In this document: positions 1 through 5,125 of the stretch, one piece after another
Numbering within the stretch: the stretch's first letter is position 1
How the letters are laid out: each line of letters starts with the position of its first letter
From: Flavobacteriaceae bacterium
GTDB lineage: Bacteria; Bacteroidota; Bacteroidia; Flavobacteriales; Flavobacteriaceae
NCBI GenBank assembly: GCA_021647405.1
Contig: JAKIUU010000048.1
Span: forward strand, 1-9,337
Length of the DNA stretch: 9,337 nucleotides
Direction: 5' to 3'
Notes under the pieces: generated by a model
Database searches by the model: none
Seen by the model: only the letters and a program-made list of their open reading frames with translations
Told to the model about the DNA's origin: nothing
Made by a program: the position numbers and the translations under genes

Positions 1-25
1 TTAAAATTTTGTCGTAATTTGCTCT

Positions 26-103
26 AAAGTTGTTCATTATATTTATATGTTTGATATCCAAATAAATATACGTCTTTTTTAAAGATATTGAACAACTTTT
101 TTT
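26..103 (+). terminator. Probable intrinsic terminator of an upstream gene
   Basis: The arms AAAGTTGTTCA (26-36) and TGAACAACTTT (89-99) are an 11-bp perfect inverted repeat, 14 of 15 if extended inward. The right arm runs directly into seven T residues (97-103), as in a Rho-independent terminator read on the plus strand. The long interior is itself folded: TATATTTAT (38-46) pairs with ATAAATATA (62-70). The gene that would be terminated lies left of the window, so its identity is unknown. Confidence 0.55.
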
Positions 104-267
104 GTTAAATTATAATGCACAACGGGTATCTTACTTATGTTATATTAAATCAAAAGTAATAATCTTATCATTATAAAAATAGAATTCAGTAATAAGATCT
201 TTAATTATTTGATTTTAAATAGCTTCTCATTTTAAGGTAAGTTAAGACTTCTTACTACTTTAGAAAG

Positions 268-298
268 GCGGTTAAAAAGTATTACTAACTTTTAACGC
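268..298. repeat. Imperfect dyad just upstream of the candidate -7 box
   Basis: GTTAAAA (271-277) pairs with TTTTAAC (290-296). GT/AC extends it inward past a one-base bulge, and GC/GC extends it outward past a one-base bulge. The dyad ends three bases before the TAAATTTG box at 301-308, so it covers the region where the -33 element should lie. That position would suit a regulator binding site, but an AT-rich chance match cannot be excluded. Confidence 0.35.
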
Positions 299-300
299 TA

Positions 301-308
301 TAAATTTG
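301..308 (+). promoter_or_regulatory. Candidate Bacteroidota -7 box for the symporter gene
   Basis: TAAATTTG fits the Bacteroidota consensus TAnnTTTG. It would start transcription near 313-315 and leave a leader of about 55 nt before the ATG at 370. No TTG is found at the usual -33 distance, so support rests on the -7 box and its position only. Confidence 0.35.
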
Positions 309-346
309 TAGCAAGCTCTTTTTTTTATGATATTAGCCAGCTACAA
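306..346 (+). repeat. Stem in the symporter leader
   Basis: TTGTAGC (306-312) is perfectly complementary to GCTACAA (340-346). GCT (315-317) and AGC (335-337) continue the stem beyond a symmetric two-base internal loop, leaving an apical loop that contains a T run. It overlaps the candidate -7 box, so if transcription starts near 314 only part of it would be in the RNA. It could act as DNA or as a leader hairpin from a more distant promoter. Confidence 0.3.
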
Positions 347-369
347 CTTAAAACTTACTCCAAAATATT

Positions 370-1959
370 ATGAAAAAAAGACTCTTATCACTGTTTTTTC
401 TTGTATCGCCGTTCTTAATTTTTGCACAAGAACAAAGCACTTCAGAAAAAATAGATGCCACATTTAAAGCGTACACTTCCTGGTTTGTCGATCTTGTTTT
501 TTACGCTATTCCCTTTTCTGATACTGTTCAAATTCCTTGGGTACTCATTGTACTTATAGGAGGGGCTACTTATTTTACCATAACCTTTAATTTTGCACAA
601 TTCAGACTCTTCAAAACTTCTATCAAGGTTGTTAGAGGCGACTACGATGACATTGACGAACAAGGCGCTCAAGAAGTACACCCGTCTGGCGATGATTTAA
701 CTGTAGTGGATGGTGATTTACCCGAAACCATCAAAGTAGAAGGACATCATGGTGAAGTATCGCATTTTCAAGCCTTAACGGCAGCGCTATCGGCTACCGT
801 AGGTCTGGGAAATATTGCTGGCGTAGCTGTAGCTGTAGCTATTGGTGGACCTGGGGCAACCTTTTGGATGATTCTGGCAGGTTTATTAGGTATGGCCTCT
901 AAATTTGCAGAGTGTACTCTTGGTGTTAAATACCGCGATGTTGGACCCGATGGCACCGTTTATGGCGGTCCTATGTATTACTTATCGAAAGGCCTTAAAG
1001 AAAAAGGGCTGGGTAAATTAGGTAAAGGTTTGGCAATATTTTTCGCCGTTATGGTTGTGGGTGGTTCGTTTGGCGGCGGAAATATGTTTCAAGCCAATCA
1101 AGCAGCAGCTCAATTTGTACAACTTTTCCATATGACAAATGACAATGCTGGCTTATATTTTGGCTTTGTTATGGCAATTATTGTTGCCGTTGTAATTATT
1201 GGCGGTATTAAACGTATTGCTTCTGTTACAGAAAAAATCGTCCCTTTTATGGCCGTTATCTATGTTGGGGCTGCTCTGGTAATTTTAGCCTTAGAATTTA
1301 AATTAATTCCACAAGCTTTAAAATTAATATTCGACGGTGCCTTTTCTACAGTTGGTATTACAGGTGGTTTTATAGGGGTCTTGATTCAAGGATTTAAACG
1401 AGGCACTTTCTCTAACGAAGCTGGCGTGGGTTCAGCGGCTATTGCACACTCTGCCGTTAAAACAAAATATCCAGCCAGTGAAGGGATAGTAGCCCTTCTC
1501 GAACCTTTTATAGATACGGTTGTTATTTGTACAATGACAGCTTTGGTTTTGGTTATTACCAATATAAAGGGAGGTTATTTTGAATACGGTACAGAAATAA
1601 GTAAGGGTGTTGAGTTAACCGCTACAGCCTTCGATTCTGTTATTCCGCATTTTTCTATAGTGCTTACCATTGCCGTTATTCTTTTCGCTTTCTCAACTAT
1701 GATTTCTTGGTCATACTATGGCATGCAAGGATGGAAATTCTTATTTGGAAAAGGCAAGGTAACCGATTTGGTTTACAAAATTTTGTTCTTGTTTTTTGTA
1801 ATTGTTGGTGCTTCTATCAAATTAGGTTCTGTTTTAAATTTTTCAGATTCTATGATATTTGCCATGGTAGTTCCCAATATGATTGGCGTAATACTTTTAT
1901 CTCCAAAAATTAAAGAAGAGCTTGCTAAATATCTAAAAGCCATCAAGATTAAAAAATAA
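370..1959 (+). CDS. AGCS-family alanine/glycine:cation symporter
   Basis: This is an inner-membrane secondary transporter that takes up alanine or glycine with Na+ or H+ (role known for the AGCS family, AlsT/DagA/AgcS type). Seen in the 529-residue product: the family block GLGNIAG (145-151) followed by GGPGATFWM (159-167), NMFQANQ (238-244), and GFKRGTFSNEAGVGSAAIAHS-like sequence at 341-361, all hallmarks of AGCS, with about ten to eleven hydrophobic segments. It is longer than the usual 440-490 residues for two reasons. Residues 1-20 look like a cleavable signal peptide (basic start, hydrophobic core, then FAQEQ). An acidic stretch at about 88-130, with 13 Asp/Glu, separates the first membrane region from the signature. 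The start is the ATG at 370; there is no clear Shine-Dalgarno sequence, as is normal in Bacteroidota. The family call is firm; which amino acid and which ion are inferred. Confidence 0.95.
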   Translation: MKKRLLSLFFLVSPFLIFAQEQSTSEKIDATFKAYTSWFVDLVFYAIPFSDTVQIPWVLIVLIGGATYFTITFNFAQFRLFKTSIKVVRGDYDDIDEQGAQEVHPSGDDLTVVDGDLPETIKVEGHHGEVSHFQALTAALSATVGLGNIAGVAVAVAIGGPGATFWMILAGLLGMASKFAECTLGVKYRDVGPDGTVYGGPMYYLSKGLKEKGLGKLGKGLAIFFAVMVVGGSFGGGNMFQANQAAAQFVQLFHMTNDNAGLYFGFVMAIIVAVVIIGGIKRIASVTEKIVPFMAVIYVGAALVILALEFKLIPQALKLIFDGAFSTVGITGGFIGVLIQGFKRGTFSNEAGVGSAAIAHSAVKTKYPASEGIVALLEPFIDTVVICTMTALVLVITNIKGGYFEYGTEISKGVELTATAFDSVIPHFSIVLTIAVILFAFSTMISWSYYGMQGWKFLFGKGKVTDLVYKILFLFFVIVGASIKLGSVLNFSDSMIFAMVVPNMIGVILLSPKIKEELAKYLKAIKIKK

Positions 1960-1996
1960 TTTGTAATTTTAGATTGCCAAATTAAAGGCAGCTAAA

Positions 1997-2857
1997 ATGA
2001 AATTTATAAAATCCCATTTCTGGTATAACAAACGCCAACGGAATGGGATTTTATTTTTGCTCTTTCTCATCACCACTTTTCAAATTGCTTATTTTACTAT
2101 AGATTTTTCATCGGGCAAACCCAGTGTTCTTACCAATGCTGAAATTGACAGTCTTCAAGTGAAAATTGACAGTTTAAAAGCCTTGAAAAAGCAACCTGTA
2201 AAATACGTCATAAGACCTTTTAACCCTAGTTTTTTAACCGGTTATAAAGCCTACACTTTAGGATTAAATACCACAGAAATAGACAAACTCTTAGCTTATC
2301 GTAAAAAGGGTAAATACCTAAATTCTGCCAAACAATTTCAACGAATTACAGGTATCAGCGACAGCTTATTGACAGTTTTAAAACCGCTATTCAAATTTCC
2401 AGAATGGGTTGTAAGAAAACAGAAAGAGGATAAAGAACGGCGCAGACAAGCGCTCATCATTAAAAATATAAATACCGTTACGGCTCAAGATTTAATCATA
2501 ATAAAAGGGGTAGGTATTAAAACCGCCAACCGCATTATCAATTACAGAACAACGCTAAAAGGTTTTTCTTTTAACGACCAACTTTACGAAGTATATTATC
2601 TTGACACACTCATTGTTAAGCGCATATTAAAACAATTCAAAATTTTTGAAAAGCCCCTAATAAAGAAACTTAATGTCAATACAGCCAGCTTTAAAGAAGT
2701 TTTGCATTTGCCCTATATTGATTACCAACTTACCAAGAAAATTTTTGATTATAAAAGAGAAGTAGCCGAAATTCAAGACATCGCAGAATTAAAAAAAATA
2801 GACGGTTTCCCGATTGATAAATTTGACAGAATAGTCCTATATTTGAAAACTGAATAG
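1997..2857 (+). CDS. Membrane-anchored helix-hairpin-helix protein (ComEA-like repeats)
   Basis: The product has 286 residues. A short basic N-terminus is followed by one hydrophobic membrane segment (about 18-36) and then a short coiled-coil-like linker (about 45-66). Three helix-hairpin-helix units of the HHH_3/ComEA type follow, at about 76-132, 157-216 and 225-283. Recognisable pieces are NPSFLTGYKAYTLGL, the second-unit hairpin IIIKGVGIKTANRIINYR (167-184) and LNVNTASFKEVLHLPYID in the third. Such units bind DNA backbone non-specifically, and ComEA uses them to hold incoming DNA outside the inner membrane. The single N-terminal anchor suggests that the domains face the periplasm here. 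A role in DNA uptake is inferred; no other competence gene is in view. The gene begins 37 nt after the symporter and could be co-transcribed with it. Its first codons contain a strong inverted repeat (2006-2054). Confidence 0.88.
   Translation: MKFIKSHFWYNKRQRNGILFLLFLITTFQIAYFTIDFSSGKPSVLTNAEIDSLQVKIDSLKALKKQPVKYVIRPFNPSFLTGYKAYTLGLNTTEIDKLLAYRKKGKYLNSAKQFQRITGISDSLLTVLKPLFKFPEWVVRKQKEDKERRRQALIIKNINTVTAQDLIIIKGVGIKTANRIINYRTTLKGFSFNDQLYEVYYLDTLIVKRILKQFKIFEKPLIKKLNVNTASFKEVLHLPYIDYQLTKKIFDYKREVAEIQDIAELKKIDGFPIDKFDRIVLYLKTE
2006..2054 (+). repeat. 13-bp perfect inverted repeat inside the 5' end of the HHH gene
   Basis: ATAAAATCCCATT (2006-2018) is exactly complementary to AATGGGATTTTAT (2042-2054) across a 23-nt spacer. 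Two further inner pairs are possible (T2019 with G2041 as a wobble, C2020 with G2040). The stem starts six bases after the ATG at 1997-1999, so a ribosome would meet it at once. The right arm runs on into TTTTATTTTTG, which resembles the tail of an intrinsic terminator. It could be an attenuator for this gene, or the terminator of the symporter gene placed inside the next reading frame. Confidence 0.6.
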
Positions 2858-2911
2858 ATAGATCTGTTTTACTTATTTAACACTAAGAAACTCATCTATT
2901 ATTAATGATAA

Positions 2912-2968
2912 TATTTTGTCAGTTCGAGTGTCACGCCAAGGCGGGATGTATCGAGAACTGGCGAAATA
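2912..2968. repeat. Palindromic intergenic repeat, flavobacterial type
   Basis: The outer arms 2912-2925 (ending GTCAGTTC) and 2955-2968 (starting GAACTGGC) pair over 14 contiguous positions, two of them G-U wobbles. Inside them lie TCGA at 2924-2927 and 2951-2954 and the palindrome CGCCAAGGCG at 2934-2943, so the whole unit folds as one long interrupted hairpin. It is richer in GC than the flanking DNA. The pattern CAGTTCGAG...TCGAGAACTG resembles short interspersed repeats that I recall from many Flavobacteriaceae genomes. Only one copy is in this window, so its repeat status rests on that recollection. It sits between the HHH and dehydrogenase genes, without a following T run. Confidence 0.6.
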
Positions 2969-3048
2969 AAAATTATTCTCTATAAATTTTTGTCTCATTA
3001 CATGATGCAAAAACATTCGAATTGACGTTTTTATAAATACAAGCAATT

Positions 3049-4188
3049 ATGAATTTTGACCAAACAGAAACGCAAAAAATGATAGCAGAATCTATAAGAG
3101 ATTTTGCCAAACAACACATAACCCCATTTATGATGGACTGGGACGAAAAACAAATTTTTCCAGTTGATCTCTTCCACAAACTGGGCGAAATGGGATTTAT
3201 GGGGGTGTTTGTTCCTGAAAAATACGGCGGGTCGGGTTTAGGCTATCATGAGTACATAACCGTTATTGAAGAAATCTCTAAAGTCGATTCTTCAATTGGT
3301 TTATCGGTAGCCGCTCATAATTCGCTGTGTACCGGACACATCAATTACTTCGGCAATTCAGCACAAAAAACAAAGTGGTTGCCAAAATTGGCTTCTGGCG
3401 CGTGGATTGGCGCGTGGGGTTTAACCGAACACAACACAGGTTCGGATGCTGGCGGGATGAATACCACAGCTAAAAAAGAGGGCGATTATTACATCCTTAA
3501 TGGGGCAAAAAATTTTATAACACACGGTATTAGCGGAAATGTGGCGGTTATCATGGCACGAACTGGCGAAAAAGGCGATTCGCATGGCATGTCTGCTTTT
3601 GTTGTTGAAAAAGGCACACCTGGATTTACATCGGGTAAAAAAGAAAATAAATTGGGCATGCGTGCCTCAGAAACGGCCGAACTAATCTTTGATAATTGCC
3701 ATATTCCTAAAGAAAATTTATTGGGTGCAGAAGGGGATGGTTTTATACAGGCTCTAAAAGTTTTAGACGGTGGGCGTATTTCTATTGGCGCTTTGGCTCT
3801 AGGCATCTCAAAAGGAGCGTATGAAGCTTCCTTAAAATATGCCAAAGAACGTGTACAGTTTGGAAAACCCATTAGTGCATTTCAAGGTATTTCTTTTAAG
3901 TTGGCCGATATGGCAACCGAAATTGAAGCTTCAGAATTACTTTTACACAAAGCAGCTAGTTTGAAGGACAGAAACCTGCCTATGACAAAAATTGGCGCCA
4001 TGGCAAAAATGTACGCTTCAGAAGCTTGTGTTAAAATTGCCAATGATGCTGTACAAATTCATGGGGGTTATGGCTATACCAAAGACTACCCTGTAGAAAA
4101 ATTTTACCGCGATGCCAAACTTTGTACCATTGGAGAAGGGACTACAGAAATACAAAAAGTAGTGATTGCCCGTAAAATATTGGAATAG
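3049..4188 (+). CDS. Acyl-CoA dehydrogenase (short-chain/butyryl-CoA-like)
   Basis: This is a cytoplasmic FAD enzyme that oxidises acyl-CoA to trans-2-enoyl-CoA and passes electrons to electron-transfer flavoprotein, in fatty-acid or branched-chain amino-acid breakdown. The 379-residue length is standard. In order there are an N-terminal helical domain (about 1-115), the central beta domain with GLTEHNTGSDAG (124-135) and NGAKNFITHG (151-160), and the C-terminal helical domain with RVQFGKPI (268-275), QIHGGYGYT (336-344) and YRDAKLCTIGEGTTE (353-367). Glu363 in IGEGT occupies the catalytic-base position known from short- and medium-chain enzymes. Isovaleryl-CoA dehydrogenase places its base elsewhere, so a short-chain or 2-methyl-branched substrate is more likely. 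That substrate assignment is inference. The gene stands alone, 191 bp after the HHH gene and tail-to-tail with the next gene 18 bp away, and no clear -7 box was found before it. Confidence 0.95.
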   Translation: MNFDQTETQKMIAESIRDFAKQHITPFMMDWDEKQIFPVDLFHKLGEMGFMGVFVPEKYGGSGLGYHEYITVIEEISKVDSSIGLSVAAHNSLCTGHINYFGNSAQKTKWLPKLASGAWIGAWGLTEHNTGSDAGGMNTTAKKEGDYYILNGAKNFITHGISGNVAVIMARTGEKGDSHGMSAFVVEKGTPGFTSGKKENKLGMRASETAELIFDNCHIPKENLLGAEGDGFIQALKVLDGGRISIGALALGISKGAYEASLKYAKERVQFGKPISAFQGISFKLADMATEIEASELLLHKAASLKDRNLPMTKIGAMAKMYASEACVKIANDAVQIHGGYGYTKDYPVEKFYRDAKLCTIGEGTTEIQKVVIARKILE

Positions 4189-4210
4189 GTAAATTTTCTT
4201 TAAATTTTAC
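4189..4210. terminator. Possible bidirectional AT-rich hairpin between convergent genes
   Basis: GTAAA (4189-4193) pairs with TTTAC (4206-4210). After one T-T mismatch, TTT (4195-4197) pairs with AAA (4202-4204) around a four-base loop. It begins directly after the dehydrogenase stop and overlaps the stop codon of the minus-strand gene, so it could end both transcripts. It has very few G-C pairs and no long T run, so the support is weak. Confidence 0.3.
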
Positions 4211-4968
4211 AACTCCCTAATACGTTTCATGCGTTTCCAAGCCACTATATGACGTTGTTTGTACAACCATAAACAACCTAAATCTAAACCAAAATAAAAA
4301 AGACTGATACCACTTGGCGGGTTTGCACTCTTTAAAAAAGGAACCAACCCAAAAGCAGTATCTGGCCAGTACCAACATTGATAGCTGGTGCCAATAATTT
4401 CTAAAACAGCTACAACAATATACATAGACAAATAAAGCAGTCGTTCTCTTGGTTTGTTTCGCAATATCCAAATAATGAGTAAAGTCATCACAAAACCAAA
4501 AATATCGTTAGCAAACACCAAAAAAGCAGTAGCATAAAGGGCTATAAATACTGTAAATATTTTTTCAATTATTGCCCTGTACTTTTTAATAGCTGATTTT
4601 CTCGTAAAATAAACCGTAACTATATATATAATAGCATGTCCCAACGGCACGTAAATAGGAACTCTTTCTAACCTATAAGTATACATTTCAAAACCTATTG
4701 AAAATAGAATTTCGCCACCTACACCTATAAGTAAAGCATAGATCATAAGTTCACGTGACCTATTTGTAGCACGATAAAACCCACGCGCAAACATAAGCAA
4801 CATAGCAATATTGGCTATCCATTGTCCATAAGGATAGTCAGCTGTAAAAAACATACTATCAGCATACAAACCAATGGCAATAAATACAAAAAGACGTCCT
4901 AATGTCCAATAAAAAGCTTTAAAGGCATCTTTAACTTGATAATTTTTAGCAGCGTAATAAGTGGTCAT
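4207..4968 (-). CDS. Polytopic membrane protein of unknown function
   Basis: I do not recognise this 253-residue protein with certainty. About eight hydrophobic segments are visible (about 22-38, 48-66, 76-92, 106-122, 136-152, 155-170, 176-193 and 219-236), with basic loops between them and a basic tail. Charged or aromatic residues lie at or in membrane segments in two similar settings. One is GGEILFS (84-90) followed by VPIYVPLGH (103-111). The other is LEIIGT (189-194) followed by CWYW (198-201), LVP (208-210) and PPSG (217-220). This E...G...Y/W...P arrangement faintly recalls carotenoid hydratase/lycopene-cyclase-type membrane enzymes; that is a guess. The ATG at 4968 is the only good start, and a TAAGTTTG box lies upstream on the same strand. 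The gene is monocistronic, tail-to-tail with the dehydrogenase and divergent from uvrB. Confidence 0.85.
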   Translation of the reverse strand: MTTYYAAKNYQVKDAFKAFYWTLGRLFVFIAIGLYADSMFFTADYPYGQWIANIAMLLMFARGFYRATNRSRELMIYALLIGVGGEILFSIGFEMYTYRLERVPIYVPLGHAIIYIVTVYFTRKSAIKKYRAIIEKIFTVFIALYATAFLVFANDIFGFVMTLLIIWILRNKPRERLLYLSMYIVVAVLEIIGTSYQCWYWPDTAFGLVPFLKSANPPSGISLFYFGLDLGCLWLYKQRHIVAWKRMKRIREL

Positions 4969-5004
4969 TTATAAATATGTAAATTTTTAATACTCAAAAG
5001 ACAG

Positions 5005-5012
5005 CAAACTTA
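5005..5012 (-). promoter_or_regulatory. Candidate -7 box for the unknown membrane protein
   Basis: Read on the minus strand this is TAAGTTTG, an exact fit to TAnnTTTG. It would give a leader of about 30 nt before the ATG at 4968. The nearest upstream TTG on that strand (5042-5044) is about 29 nt away, longer than the usual -33 spacing, so the -33 element is unclear. Confidence 0.4.
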
Positions 5013-5078
5013 GTAAATTAGATTAATAACTATCTATTGGTCAATAAAGCTTTCTTAAAATCAAATACAAAACCTTAG

Positions 5079-5116
5079 ATACTTATCCATTTCTCTGTGA
5101 AAATTATAATAAGTAT
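5079..5116. promoter_or_regulatory. Inverted repeat spanning the uvrB promoter core
   Basis: ATACTTAT (5079-5086) and ATAAGTAT (5109-5116) are a perfect 8-bp inverted repeat. The half-sites begin exactly 30 bp apart, about three helical turns. The right half overlaps the first bases of the candidate -7 box of uvrB. This is the geometry expected of an operator bound by a dimeric regulator, but no regulator is known from the sequence and the motif is AT-rich. Confidence 0.35.
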
Positions 5117-5121
5117 TTTTG
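5114..5121 (+). promoter_or_regulatory. uvrB -7 box giving a leaderless or near-leaderless mRNA
   Basis: TATTTTTG fits TAnnTTTG and ends only four bases before the uvrB ATG at 5126. Transcription starting the usual 4-7 bases after the box would begin at or next to the ATG, leaving no room for a ribosome binding site. No clear TTG is present at the -33 distance. Confidence 0.5.
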
Positions 5122-5125
5122 CCAA

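Larger units (their letters stand above)
1..369. other. Gene-free upstream region rich in dyads
   Basis: No credible coding sequence is present in this AT-rich stretch. It holds a terminator-like nested hairpin near the left edge (26-103), an imperfect AT-rich inverted repeat whose matching arms are 147-154 with 208-215 and 162-168 with 192-198, a dyad at 268-298, a candidate -7 promoter box at 301-308, and a stem made by 306-312 with 340-346. The rest shows nothing I can name. The likely roles are ending the gene to the left and driving the symporter gene that starts at 370. Confidence 0.7.

Noticed and set aside
309..369. Possible glycine riboswitch upstream of the symporter
   Set aside because: Glycine riboswitches often precede AGCS genes, but the leader is short and AT-rich and lacks the conserved GGAGAG-type and GC-rich aptamer core. 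Only a simple stem is visible.
3002..3007. Upstream ATGATG as an alternative dehydrogenase start
   Set aside because: Neither ATG is in frame with the dehydrogenase, and the ATG at 3049 gives a normal family N-terminus and length.
3489..3872. Antisense open frame of 127 codons inside the acyl-CoA dehydrogenase gene
   Set aside because: It lies wholly opposite a strongly conserved coding region, its translation shows no family motif, and long antisense frames are common by chance opposite genes of this kind. The other short frames inside the symporter, uvrB and wecB genes are rejected for the same reason.
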